DNA of 64,000 nt from assembly GCF_024713975.1 (NCBI RefSeq), contig NC_091097.1, forward strand, positions 10,298,361 to 10,362,360. The letters are read 5' to 3'. The notes beneath the pieces were generated by a model. That model was given only the letters and a program-made list of their open reading frames with translations, ran no database searches and was not told the DNA's origin. This document shows positions 33,090 to 45,048 of this stretch, piece by piece (position 1 is the stretch's first letter; each line of letters begins with the position of its first letter). Both the position numbers and the translations under genes were made by a program. This DNA comes from Paralichthys olivaceus. Lineage: Eukaryota > Chordata > Actinopteri > Pleuronectiformes > Paralichthyidae.

Positions 33090-34533
33090 ACAGAGATCTT
33101 GACATGGGGGGCACTGCAGCCCCCATCACTTCTCCCCATAATGATACGATCTCCTGCAGTCATGATAGTCTGCTTTAGAAAGACAGCCACTAACAGATAG
33201 AAGGACTCCAGGTGTCAGGGAGGAGACAATCTGTTTCTACTGTACATTTTCTATATCACCAACAGTGGATGAGGTCTCTAATGTTTAATATACAGTTTAC
33301 ATGTAGACGTATAGACAGGCTCTGAGCAGTTCTCCTGTATATTTTATACCTGGCACAGCTCAATGATTCATATATTTTCACTTAGCCTAGTTCATGAAAG
33401 TAAAATATATTAAAATATATCTCTTTAATAATAGTATGAGAAAAAATATATTTTCTTTTTTTATATTATAAAGAACTTTTCAAAACACAGTGAGAAAGGG
33501 TTTTACTACTGAAAACTTATGAATTGAGTAAAATAAATGATTAAATGATGAAATATGATTATTGTCAGTATGAAAAACTTAATTTAATATGTTTTAATTG
33601 TGTTTGGTTTTATTCACTCGCTGCCCTCTATTTTCACTCCGTGTTTTTATTATTCATCAGTTTGGTCAACTCTGACAAAAAGATGAAAACACATTTCTAA
33701 TGTAATTTGTTGTTTAATCCAGTATATAAGATGTCCATGGTCAACATTTTAGTTCTGATTATACAATATCCTCTATAATGCCACACAAGTTGTTGAATAT
33801 GCACTTAAGTTGAAGTTAAATCATTGTTTCTATATGACGATGAACATTGTTTTAAGGCACAATTAAAACAAATGGTTGTACAATATTAAAGAGAGCTGTG
33901 GTCATATTTCTCATATGATTTCTCTTGTGATCTTATTTCCCAGTTTGGTTTAGTTTGGTTTGTTTCTTTTTAATTCATGTGTATTGAAGCTGAGCTAAAA
34001 ATAGGCTGCATGCTGAGCTGAGATAAAGCTGAAGTGTATCAGTGGAAACACCTACTGCTTGTTCCACACTCTGTTCTCTCTGTTCACTCCAGCTGATCAT
34101 TCAACATCATTAATTGATCTTATGTCATCAATAATCAATTAAATGTTCAGACCACTGTCCGAGGTGCTGATCCTCTGTCCCGGGATGTGGGAGCTGTCCA
34201 TGGTGCTCGCTGTCTATCACACTGATCAGCTGGACTCAGGTTCACTGATGATACTTTATCTAATTGTGCAAAAATCCAACTGTGACTATGTCACTGTGTC
34301 ATCATTTGAGATTTGATAGAGACTCAAAGAGGAAATAAGCCTCAGAAGAGACTGGATTCATTTTTACTCCATGAATCCCTTTAAGACCCATTTGGATCAG
34401 TTACCATCTGTAAAAGAATCATTGTGGTTCTTTAGAATTACTTTGAATTGCTGACTATCTCTGTGGGGCCGCAGGGTGTTACACACAACTTGAACTATTT
34501 CCTTGAAGACAATCTAAGTGGTGCAGATAGACT

Positions 34534-34630
34534 CTTATCTTTTCATTGTTTCCAAACAACAACACTTTGTCCCGCCCAGCAGCCTCATCCAATCACTGGC
34601 TCTGGGCCGGGAGCAGCGTTGCTTTATAAG
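34534..34630 (+). promoter_or_regulatory. Promoter of array beta genes (unit 1 copy)
   Basis: In order: GATA site CTTATCT (34534-34540), a GC-rich CCCGCCC (34571-34577), CCAAT (34589-34593) and TATAAG (34625-34630), with the ATG 54 bp further on. The same order is found before the beta genes of units 2, 3 and 4. Confidence 0.7.
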
Positions 34631-34683
34631 CTGCATGTGGTGCCGGTGAGAACAGGATTTACTGAAAACCTAGAGCCGACACT

Positions 34684-35340
34684 ATGGTTGAATGGACAGA
34701 CTTTGAGCGCGCCACCATCCAGGACATCTTCTCCAAGATTAAATATGAGGACGTGGGCCCCGCTGCTCTTTCCAGGTGACACATATTTTTCAGAAATGTG
34801 ATCATGTACATAAATGTTCTTTTTCTTGGCACTTGTTACATGTGTTGATCTGAGCCTGGAACAAATATGTTTCACTGACATGTTTCCTCAGGTGTCTGGT
34901 TGTCTACCCCTGGACTCAGAGGTATTTTGGCAACTTTGGAAACCTCTACAACGCCGCTGCCATCATTTCAAATCCGTTAGTTGCAAAACACGGGACAACT
35001 ATCTTGAATGGTCTGGACCGGGCTATGAAGAACATGGACAACATCAAGGAAACCTACACCGAGCTCAGTGTGCTGCACTCTGAGAAACTACACGTGGATC
35101 CTGACAACTTCAAGGTAGAGAAGACTGTGGAGCTGTTGTTGTCTCCATGTGATAAGTTTGTTTGACAGAGAAGCCTCCTCACCCCTCATGTTGTGTTGTG
35201 TTGTGTTGCAGCTGCTGGCCGACTGCCTGACCATCGTGCTCGCTGCTCGGATGGGTGCAGACTTCAGTGGTGAAGTGCAAGCAGCTTTGCAGAAGTTCCT
35301 GGCTGTGGTGGTGTCCTCCCTGGGAAGACAGTACCACTAG
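34684..35340 (+). CDS. Embryonic-like beta-globin, array unit 1
   Basis: Exons 34684-34775, 34892-35114 and 35212-35340 give 147 residues. It starts [19 protein letters not shown], then [18 protein letters not shown], the distal His in [11 protein letters not shown] and the proximal His in [16 protein letters not shown], and it ends SSLGRQYH. It matches remembered zebrafish-type embryonic hbbe chains. The predicted protein is the same as that of unit 2. Intron 2 ends in a TTGTG repeat whose copy number differs between units. AATAAA lies at 35416-35421. Confidence 0.94.
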
Positions 35341-35740
35341 AGAGCTGCAGCACAAGAGAAGAACATAACGTGCAGACCATTTGTTCAGAGCCTCTTTGTT
35401 TTGCTCTCAAAAACAAATAAAGTAAATGGCAAATTAAACATGTTGTCTACCTGTGATTATACAACACTACACACATTAGACCATACTAAGTGTGGGCATG
35501 AAGAATAAAGTATTTCAAATAAAAACTTTCTTAGACAGAAACAACAGAGCTGATGAAAAGTAGTGACAGGTGATCGTAGCTTACTGCTGTTACAGTCTAT
35601 CTGTAGATGAATAACTCCACAGAAGTACTGACCAAAAATTAAAAAACTTCTACTGGTGTTTATCTGAGTTTACAAATATAGTTTACACAACATAACCTGT
35701 TGCAACAGGAGACTTATATTCAAACTCAGAGACTGATACT

Positions 35741-35961
35741 CATTATGGGTGCCTTGCCAGCTGGGGGCTCCGCCCCCAGCTGGCAATGCATTGCATGGGG
35801 CGAAGCCCCATGCAATGCATTGGCACTTATATTATTATTCCTCGAACATTCCAGGTTTATTATGGGTGCCTTGCAAGCTGGGGGCTCCGCCCCCAGCTGG
35901 CAATGCATTGCATGGGGCGAAGCCCCATGCAATGCATTGGCACTTATATTATTATTCCTCG
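35741..35961. repeat. Two tandem 117-bp hairpin repeats
   Basis: Each unit holds two near-perfect palindromes: GCCAGCTGGGGGC-TCC-GCCCCCAGCTGGC, and arms of 17 bp (AATGCATTGCATGGGGC) around GAA. Copies start at about 35741 and 35858. The second copy has one mismatch in the outer part of the first palindrome. They end in ACTTATATTATTATTCCTCG. Confidence 0.9.
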
Positions 35962-36961
35962 GGTTTATTATTCTTATTTCTTCTTCCCAAAATTTCGTCC
36001 CGCTACTCCTCCCGCAGATTTCATCGCACATACTCGAGACCTATAAAATACGATGCGGAATTACGTCGAATCCTGTGCTATGACTTTTCTAAGAATTTCG
36101 TCCAGTAGTTCGCTCAAAAATCGCGAAAACGTGGCCAAAATCGACGAATGGGACTAAAGCTCGCTTTCTCAAAAGAGCGAGTGGCCAAAAACGGGCGTTT
36201 TTCAGCCACTTTTTTTGTCTTTAAACACTTCTCCTAGCCACAAACGGAGTCCGACAGACATGATTTTCACATCAGGTGAAAATAGAGATTGTTTCCTACG
36301 CACACATGCCACTCTGACATCTGTCGGTTCAGTAGTTTAGGCTTGAACATTTTTTTGAAAAATCTTTTCCGGTCTCACCTCTCCATTGACTCCCATGTTA
36401 ATTTTGGGAAAAAAAGTCAGAAAAGGAGAAATACGAAGAAAAATTTCTAACTCGCTCCCACGGTCTCATTTCTGAACTCTCTCCCGCCAAAACATATCTG
36501 TACGTTCGTGGAAGTCTTGGGATTCTCAAAATGTTTTCATTTCTTAGATAGGACCTATAGTTTTTGAGTTACAAGCATTTGTTTGAAGAGTGGCGCTAGA
36601 GCAGCACACTCTAACTTTTGAATGGACTTCAATGGAGATCTCCAAAAAAGATTCCTGATGAGAAAACTAAATTTCTAAATCGCTCTTACGGTCTCATTTC
36701 TTAACTCTTATGAAATATAAACATATGTGGACGTCGGCCAAAGTCTTGTGATTCTCACAATGTGTTCATTTCTCAGATACGACTTATAGATTTTGAGTTA
36801 GAAGCTTTTGTTTGAGGGTTGGTCTGAAACCAGTTTTTGTCTCCAAAGTGTGCGCGCAGCAGGTGTTCCTCATCTAATCAGTGAGTAACCATAGCAACCC
36901 CATAGACTGTCAGAGGTCAAGTCTCCTCTATAAATTTACTAGATTCAAAGTTTTTGCCACC

Positions 36962-37035
36962 ATCCGCTTTGGCCCAGTGGTTAAGGCACTCGGATCATGT
37001 GACGTAAGTCTGGGTTCGAATCCGGGTGAGGGTGG
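36962..37035 (+). repeat. tRNA-like segment, copy A
   Basis: An internal polymerase III A box TGGCCCAGTGG (36970-36980) and a B box GGTTCGAATCC (37013-37023) are spaced as in a tRNA. The D arm resembles serine- or leucine-type tRNAs. The T stem has one mismatch and the rest does not fold cleanly, so it is a tRNA-derived sequence, as in SINE heads, rather than a working tRNA gene. Confidence 0.65.
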
Positions 37036-37069
37036 TGGTTTTTGCTAAATTTTGGAGCATATGAATAAA

Positions 37070-38650
37070 AGTAAAAATAAGCCCCCCCACCCCCCCATAG
37101 TAACTGGATATTACCAGGAACATGTAATGGGCCTTTATTTTGAAAATAAGCCCCCCCCCCATTATAATAGAATGTTACCAGCAAACATGTAATGAGCCTT
37201 TATTTTGAATATAAAAATAAACAACCCTCCCCCATTGTAATAGAATGTCACAAGGAAGACTGTACAAAGCCTTTATTTTGAAAATAAGCCCCCCCCACCC
37301 CCCCATATTACAATGAAACATGTACAGAGCCTATGTTTGAGTGTATAAATAAGCCCCCCCATCCCCCCAATAGTAACTGGATATTACCAGGAAACATGTA
37401 ATGAGCCTTTATTTTGAAAATAGCCCCCCCCATTGTAATAGAATGTTACCAGGAAGTCTGTACAGAGCCTTTATTTTGAAAATAAGCCCCCCCCATAGTA
37501 ATAGAATGTTACTAGGAAACATGTAATGAGCCTGGTTTTTCAAAATAAAACCCCCAGATGGTTACAGGATGTTCCCAGGGAGCTGGAAAAATAGTGGATT
37601 TTCAAAATAAAACTCCCAAATAGTTACAGGATGTTCCTAGGAAGAGTAAAAAAAGCTAGAATTTCAAAATTAAATCCCCAGATTTTTAAGGAATGTTTCT
37701 AAGAAGCCTAAAAAAAGCTGGACTTTCAAAATAAACCCCCCAGATGGTTACAGGATGGTCCCAGGGAGCCGGAAAAAGAGTGGACTTTCAAAATAAAACT
37801 CCCAAATAGTTACAGAATGTTCAGAAGAAGCCTAAAAGATGCTGGATTTTCAAAATAAAACTCCCAAATAGTTACAGGATGTTCCTAGGAAGACTAAAAA
37901 AAAGCTAGAATTTCAAAATAAAATCCCCAGATTGTTAAGGAATGTTTCTAAGAAAAATAAAAAAAGCTGGACTTTCAAAATAAAATGCCCAAATAGTTAC
38001 AGGATGTTCCCAGGGAGCCAGAAAAAGAGTGGACTTTCAAAATAAAACTCCCAAATAGTAACAGAATGTTCGCAGGAAGCCTGAAAGACGCTGGATTTTC
38101 AAAGTAAAACCCCCAAATACTTACAGAATGTTTCCAGGAAGCCTGAAAGACACTGGATTTTCAAAATAAAACCCCCAGATGGTTACAGGATGTTCCCAGG
38201 GAGCCAGAAAAAGAGTGGACTTTCAAAATAAAACCCCCAGATGGTTACAGGATGTTCCCAGGGAGCCAGAAAAAGAGTGGACTTTCAAAATAAAACTCCC
38301 AAATAGTAACAGAATGTTCCCAGGAAGCCTGAAAGACACTGGATTTTCAAAATAAAACTCCCAAATAGTTACAGAATGTTCCCAGGAAGCCTAAAGGACG
38401 CTGGTATTTCAAAATAAAACTCCCAAATAGTTACAGAATGTTCCCAGGAAGCCTAAAAGACGCTGGTATTTCAAAATAAAAGTCCTGGATGGCGACAAGA
38501 CCTTACCAGGAAGCCCGAAGGAGTCTGGATTTTCAAAATAAAAACACCAATTATTTACAAAATGTTCCCAGGAAGCCTGAAAGATGCTAGATTTTCAAAA
38601 TAAAAACCCCAAATAGTTACAGGATGTTCTGAAGAAGCCTGAAGGAGGGG
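37070..38650. repeat. Minisatellite of about 63-68 bp units, copy A
   Basis: The first part repeats a block of C7-8 runs followed by ATAGTAACTGGATATTACCAG and CCTTTATTTTGAAAATAA. It grades into units of GATGGTTACAGGATGTTCCC, AGGGAGCC and TTTTCAAAATAAAA with CCCCCA. At least twenty units are seen, increasingly regular towards the end. Confidence 0.9.
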
Positions 38651-39925
38651 GAATTTGGATGGTGATAAGACCTTACATCATGGTTTCTCTCTGTCTCTCT
38701 GAAATTGGTCAAGTCTGTCACTGACCTGGATCATGTATGTTTATAAAATCAAGCAGCTTTTGGAAATGTCTTTCGCTCTCACCGTCTCTCTCTCTCTTTT
38801 AAACGTAATGTCTCTCTAAAATTGGTTTTCACGTAAACCTGGATAATATGCGTCTCTGTGTTCGAAGCAACGCCGGCATCGACGAGCACAAGGCACCCAT
38901 TCAAAATGTCTCGGCAGGAGAGATTTTCTAGTTTTTCTTTTTCTTCTTCCGTGTTTTTTTTGTCCCGCTACTCCTCCCACAGATTTCGTCGCACATACTC
39001 GAGACCTATAAAAAAACATGCGGAAATACGTCGAATCCTGTGCTATGACTTTTCTAAGAATTTCGTCCAATAATTCGCTCAAAAATCGCGAAAACGCGGC
39101 CGAAATCGACGAATGGGACTCAAGGTCTCTCGCCCTAAAGAGAGAATTGGCAAAAACGGGCGTTTTTCAGCCACTTTTACTCTGTTTAAACACTTCTCCT
39201 AGCCACAAACGGAGTCCGACAGACATGATTTTTACATCTGGTGAAAGTAGAGTTTGTTTCCTACGCACACATGCCACTCTGACATCTCTCGGTCCAGTAG
39301 TTTAGGCTGAGTCAATTTACCGAGAAATCTTTTCCGGTCTCACCTCTCCATTGACTCCCATGTTAATTTTTGGAAAAAAGTCCGAAAAGGAGAAATACGA
39401 AGAAAAATTTCTAACTCGCTCCCACGGCTTCATTTCTGAACTCTCCCCCGCCAAAACATATCTGTACGTTCGTGGAAGTCTTGGGATTCTCAAAATGTTT
39501 TCATTTCTTAGATAGGACCTATAGTTTTTGAGTTACAAGCATTTGTTTGAAGAGTGGCGCTAGAGCAGCGCCCTCTACCGTTTTCATTGACTTCAATGGA
39601 GATCTCCAAAAAAGATTCCTGATGAGAAAACTAAATTTCTAAATCGCTCTTACGGTCTCATTTCTTAACTCTTATGAAATATAAACATATGTGGACGTCG
39701 GCCAAAGTCTTGTGATTCTCACAATGTGTTCATTTCTCAGATACGACTTATAGATTTTGAGTTAGAAGCTTTTGTTTGAGGGTTGGTCTGAAACCAGTTT
39801 TTGGCTCCAAAGTGTGCGCGCAGCAGGTGTTCCTCATCTAATCAGTGAGTAACCATAGCAACCCCATAGACTGTCAGAGGTCAAGTCTCCTCTATAAATT
39901 TACTAGATTCAAAGTTTTTGCCACC

Positions 39926-39998
39926 ATCCGCTTTGGCCCAGTGGTTAAGGCACTCGGATCATGTGACGTAAGTCTGGGTTCGAATCCGGGTGAGGGTG
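39926..39998 (+). repeat. tRNA-like segment, copy B
   Basis: A box at 39934-39944 and B box at 39977-39987, identical to copy A. Same interpretation. Confidence 0.65.
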
Positions 39999-40029
39999 GT
40001 GGTTTTTGCTAATTTTTGGAGCATATGAA

Positions 40030-41400
40030 TAAAAGTAAAAATAAGCCCCCCCACCCCCCCATAGTAACTGGATATTACCAGGAACATGTAATGGGCCTTT
40101 ATTTTGAAAATAAGCCCCCCCCCAATTATAATAGAATGTTACCAGCAAACATGTAATGAGCCTTTATTTTGAATATAAAAATAAACAACCCTCCCCCATT
40201 GTAATAGAATGTTATCAGGAAGTCTGTAATGGGCCTTTATTTTGAAAATAAGCCCCCCCATCCCCCCATATTACAAGGAAACATGTACAGAGCCTATGTT
40301 TGAGTTTATAAATAAGCCCCCCCATCCCCCCCATTAGTAGTTGGATATTACCAGGAAACATGTAATGAGCCTTTATTTTGAAAACAGCCCCCCCAATAGT
40401 AACTGGATATTACCAGGAAGTCTGTACAGAGCCTTTATTTTGAAAATAAGCCCCCCAATAGTAACTGGATGTTACCAGGAAGTCTGTACAAAGCCTTTAT
40501 TTTGAATATAAAAATAAACAACCCTCCCCCATTGTAATAGAATGTTATCAGGAAGTCTGTACAAAGCCTTTATTTTGAAAATAAGCCCCCCCACCCCCCA
40601 TATTACAAGGAAACATGTACAGAGCCTATGTTTGAGTGTATAAATAAGCCCCCCCATCCCCCCCCATAGTAACTGGATATTACCAGGAAACGTGTAATGA
40701 GCCTTTATTTTGAAAATAGCCCCCCCATAGTAATAGAATGCTACCAGGAAAGCTGTACAGAGCCTGGTTTTTCAAAATAAAACACCCAGATGGTTACAGG
40801 ATGTTCCCAGGGAGCTGGAAAAATAGTGGATTTTCAAAATAAAACTCCCAAATAGTTACAGGATGTTCCTAGGAAGAGTAAAAAAAAGCTAGAATTTCAA
40901 AATAAAATCCCTAGATTGTTAAGGAATGTTTCTGAGAAGCCTAAAAGAAGCTGGACTTTCAAAATAAAATGCCCAAATAGTTACAGAATGTTCCCAGGGA
41001 GCTGGAAAAAGAGTGGATTTTCAAAATAAAACCCCCAAATAGTAACAGAATGTTCCCAGGATGCCTGAGAGATGCTGGATTTTCAAAATAAAACCCCCCC
41101 AAATAGTTACAAAATAGTCCCAGGAAGCCTAAAAGATGCTGTACCTTCAAAATAAAACGCCCAAATAGTTACAGAATGTTTCAACGAAACCTAAAACATG
41201 CTGGTTTTTCAAAATGAAACCCCCAGATGGTTACAGGATGTTCCCAGGGAGTCTGAAAAACGCTGGATTTTCAAAATAAAATCCACAAATAGTTACAGAA
41301 TGTTCCCAGGAAGCCTGAAAGACACTGGACTTTCAAAATAAAACCCCACAATAGTTACAGGATGTTCCCAGGAAGCCTGAAAGAGGCTGAATTTTTAAAA
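40030..41400. repeat. Minisatellite of about 63-68 bp units, copy B
   Basis: Same two-part structure as copy A: C-run units first, then TTTTCAAAATAAAA units. Unit number and order differ from copy A. Confidence 0.9.
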
Positions 41401-41579
41401 TGAAATCCCATGGATGGTGATTAGACCTTATAACATGGTTTCTCTCAGTCTCTGAAATTGGTAAAGTCTCTCAGTCACCACTCTGGATCATGTGATCAAA
41501 ATGCAGCTTTTATACATGTCTTTCTCTCTCACTGTCTCACTCTCTCTCCCAGGGTCTCTCTCCTTCCTCTCGAACTATT

Positions 41580-41616
<37 letters not shown>

Positions 41617-41761
41617 GAAATTGGTCAACTCTCAGGGTCTCTGTCCTTCGTCTTAAAGGAAATGTCTCTGTGTTCGAAGCAACGCCGGCATCGACGAGCA
41701 CAAGGCACCCATTCAAAATGTCTCGGCAGGAGAGATTTTCTAGTTTTATAATTATAATTGA

Positions 41762-41893
41762 ACTTATACATAACAAAAACATTGTGACATATAACAATAA
41801 TAATAACAACACCAACATTAAAACATATATACATCTGTATGTATATATATGTTATATATATATATATGTATATGCACACACACACTTATATAC

Positions 41894-41953
<60 letters not shown>

Positions 41954-42512
41954 GTACATACTGTACCTGTATAAACATATAAAATATTCACCAAAATGTT
42001 GTTTTTACAGATATATGCAAACAAAAGGCAGCAACAGTTTTAGATTTTTTAACTCTTACATTTTCTTTAAAATGATTCCAACTATTCCATGTCCTCTTGT
42101 TACTTGTTATTATTAAGTGTTCAAGAGATGTCTAGAAATGTTTTGTCAGACTATTCAACAACATTCACTTCACAATGATTTAAAACTGAGAAAAGCAGAT
42201 ACTTTTCACTTTACTGAAACTTGAACCAGTGTTGGAAGTTTTTGCAAAATAAAAATTGAATGTTCAAGTTAGGATTGACAATCAAAAGTGTTGCCAGTAA
42301 AATTTCCGCCCATCACATAATCAGTTAAGCACAGATTAGCTGCAGTTGTAATATAAATGTGTTGTCTATTTTTGGTTTAATCTTGGTGACTTTTTTGTCT
42401 TTGTGGTTTCAGGACAGTTCTGACATTTGATTTAAAGACTTCACAAATAAAACATACTGACACAAATCATGAGAAAAGAAGCAGAAAACAGTGTTTTGCA
42501 TTTCTTCATTCA
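41762..42512. other. Array spacer before unit 2
   Basis: AT-rich spacer homologous to those before the other alpha genes, with a long (TA)n tract at about 41840-41950. No gene was seen; frames over the TA tract are artefacts. Confidence 0.6.
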
Positions 42513-42572
42513 TTTATTTGTCATTATGCAGAGTGAGCTGATGCTGCAGACTCCGTCATCTTCTCCTGCTGT

Positions 42573-43321
42573 TTATCTGTATTTCTCAGCCAGGGCCAGA
42601 GCCACAGCAGCCAGGAACTTGTCCATAGACACATGGACCTCAGGGGTGAAGTCATCCGGGAACATGATGGCCATGACCACAAGGATGTTGTGGGAGAGGA
42701 TCTGTGAAAATAAATATCACACATGTTACATGAATGGGGATTTTAACTCCTAACCCACTTCTCTGTGTTGTCAGGTGAGACTCTACTACAGCTCATGTTA
42801 GACCTACACAGAGATCAGGTTATTTGAAGGAAACATTGTTCACACAATCATTGTACAACAATCAACAGAGTCCACAGTCACAGGTGCTTCATATGATTTA
42901 CAGGCTTAAGTTGTGTACCTTGAAGTTGGCAGGGTCCACTCTCAGGGTGAAGGCGTGCAGCTCACTGAGGTTCAGAAGACCTGCTTTCAGGTCGTCCAGT
43001 TTGGTCACAGCATAATCAACTCCACCCATGATGGTCACTCCGTGCTTCAACACCTGGGCAGAGCCGGGGCTCAGGTCCTTCCAGTGGGAGAAGTAAGTCT
43101 TGGTCTGTGGGTACACGATCAGCATCCTGGGTTTAAAAGAAAGACAAAAAAGAAAAGAGAAGAAAGTGAGAGTCAGTCAAAGTTCAGACAGGTTACATCA
43201 GTCAGTGTTTGGCTCATATTTACCTGTTCAGAGAATCAGCACCAATGTCCTGGGACTTTGAAGATATTTTGGCCCAGAAGGCCTTGACTGTATCCTTGTC
43301 CTTAGCAGTGAGACTGGTCAT
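42573..43321 (-). CDS. Embryonic-like alpha-globin, array unit 2
   Basis: Exons 43224-43321, 42919-43126 and 42573-42701; 144 residues. The predicted protein is identical to the unit 1 alpha chain, including HGVTIMGG and MAIMFPDDF. Non-coding differences are few, so the two are a recent duplicate or recently homogenised. Polyadenylation signal at 42513-42518 (minus strand). Confidence 0.93.
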
Positions 43322-45048
43322 CTTGTCTGGAGCTTGAGAGTCGCTGAATGCTCCGATCAGCTGAGACTGTGGGGGTTTTAAAGCTGAAACTGAGCGTGGG
43401 CACACCCTGGACCACCTCCAAGATATGGAGCACAGGTTCCAGCCCCCAAGAGATAAACAGAGATCTTGACATGGGGGGCACTGCAGCCCCCATCACTTCT
43501 CCCCAAAATGATACGATCTCCTGCAGTCATGATAGTCTGCTTTAGAAAGACAGCCACTAACAGATAGAAGGACTCCAGGTGTCAGGGAGGAGACGACCTG
43601 TTTCTACTGTACATTTTCTATATCACCAACAGTGGATGAGGTCTCTAATGTTTAATATACAGTTTACATGTAGACGTATAGACAGGCTCTGAGCAGTTCC
43701 CCTGTATATTTTATACCTGACACAGCTCAATGATTCATATATTTTCACTTAGCCTAGTTCATGAAAGTAAAATATATTAAAATATATCTCTTTATTAATA
43801 GTATGAGAAAAAATATATTTTATATTTTTATATTATAAAGAACTTTTCAAAACACAGTGAGAAAGGGTTTTACTAGTGAAAACTTATGAATTGATTAAAA
43901 TAGATTATTAAATTATGAAATATGATTATTGTCAGTATGAAAAACTTAATTTAATACGTTTTAATTGTGTTTAGTTTTATTCATTCGCTGCCCTCTATTT
44001 TCACTCCGTGTTTTTATTATTCATCAGTTTGGTCAACTCTGACAAAAAGATGAAAACACATTTCTAATGTAATTTGTTGTTTAATCCAGTATATAAGATG
44101 TCCATGGTCAACATTTTAGTTCTGATTATACAATATCCTCTATAATGCCACACAAGTTGTTGAATATGACTTAAGTTGAAGTTAAATCATTGTTTCTATA
44201 TCACAATGAACATGTTTTAAGGCACAATTAAAACAAATGGTTGTACAATATTAAAGAGAGCTGTGGTCATATTTCTCATATGATTTCTCTTGTGATCTTA
44301 TTTCCCAGTTTGGTTTAGTTTGGTTTGTTTCTTTTTAATTCATGTGTATTGAAGCTGAGCTAAAAATAGGCTGCATGCTGAGCTGAGATAAAGCTGAAGT
44401 GTATCAGTGGAAACACCTACTGCTTGTTCCACACTCTGTTCTCTCTTTTCACTCCAGCTGATCATTCAACATCATTAATTGATCTTATGTCATCAATAAT
44501 CAATTAAATGTTCAGACCACTGTCCGAGGGGCTGATCCTCTGTCCCGGGATGTGGGAGCTGTCCATGGTGCTCGCTGTCTATCACACTGATCAGCTGGAC
44601 TCAGGTTCACTGATGATACTTTATCTAATTGTGCAAAAATCAAACTGTGACTATGTCACTGTGTCATCATTTGAGATTTGATAGAGACTCAAAGAGGAAA
44701 TAAGCCTCAGAAGAGACTGGATTCATTTTTACTCCATGAATCCCTTTAAGACCCATTTGGATCAGTTACCATCTGTAAAAGAATCATTGTGGTTCTTTAG
44801 AATTACTTTGAATTGCTGACTATCTCTGTGGGGCCGCAGGGTGTTACACACAACTTGAACTATTTCCTTGAAGACAATCTAAGTGGTGCAGATAGACTCT
44901 TATCTTTTCATTGTTTCCAAACAACAACACTTTGTCCCGCCCAGCAGCCTCATCCAATCACTGGCTCTGGGCCGGGAGCAGCGTTGCTTTATAAGCTGCA
45001 TGTGGTGCCGGTGAGAACAGGATTTACTGAAAACCTACAGCCGACACT
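43322..45048. promoter_or_regulatory. Shared alpha/beta intergenic region, unit 2
   Basis: 1.73 kb, almost the same as unit 1 throughout. It keeps the GATA site beside TGCTGAGCTGA (GATA at 44387-44390) and both core promoters. Confidence 0.6.

Larger units (their letters stand above)
32955..34683. promoter_or_regulatory. Shared alpha/beta intergenic region, unit 1
   Basis: The 1.73-kb region between divergent alpha and beta start codons probably serves both promoters. Besides the two core promoters it holds TGCTGAGCTGAGATAAAG near 34011-34028, a partial MARE next to a GATA site. Equivalent regions are 1.73 kb in unit 2, 1.06 kb in unit 3 and 0.79 kb in unit 4, showing progressive loss of the middle. 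Confidence 0.6.
35980..38936. repeat. 2.9-kb repeat module, copy A
   Basis: Starts around TTCGTCCCGCTACTCCTCCC and ends at GGAGAGATTTTCTAGTTTT. Copy B follows directly with the same content in the same order, and similarity is very high over the first 1.1 kb. Short frames inside give no known protein. Confidence 0.85.
38943..41747. repeat. 2.9-kb repeat module, copy B
   Basis: Second copy of the module at 35980. It repeats the TCCCGCTACTCCTCCC start, the GGAGAAATACGAAGAAAAAT region, the tRNA-like segment, the minisatellite and the ATTCAAAATGTCTCGGCAGG end. It is about 150 bp shorter, mainly through minisatellite length, and contains a CT microsatellite at about 41586-41611. Confidence 0.85.
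35741..41761. mobile_element. About 6-kb composite repeat insertion in array spacer
   Basis: Comparison with the empty spacer at about 31575-31625 shows that continuity breaks after GACTGATACTCA (35741) and resumes at AACTTATACATAAC (41761). Inside are two hairpin-rich repeats, then two copies of a roughly 2.9-kb module, each with AT-rich gene-like blocks, a tRNA-like segment, a C-rich minisatellite and the end ATTCAAAATGTCTCGGCAGG. No transposase or reverse transcriptase was recognised. It is probably one or more non-autonomous elements; the family was not assigned. Confidence 0.75.

Noticed and set aside
34448-34801. Open frame of 117 codons before the array beta genes
   Set aside because: It runs across the promoter and beta exon 1 in another frame; the true exon 1 begins at 34684.
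36962-37035. A functional tRNA gene
   Set aside because: Although A and B boxes are perfect, the T stem has a mismatch and the acceptor and anticodon arms do not fold convincingly; the copy is part of a repeat module.
37070-38650. CRISPR-like array of regularly spaced repeats
   Set aside because: This is a eukaryotic minisatellite: units are contiguous and variable, with no constant repeat separated by unique spacers.
41670-42116. Frame of 148 codons rich in Tyr and Ile
   Set aside because: It is a translation of TA-rich simple sequence and the module end.
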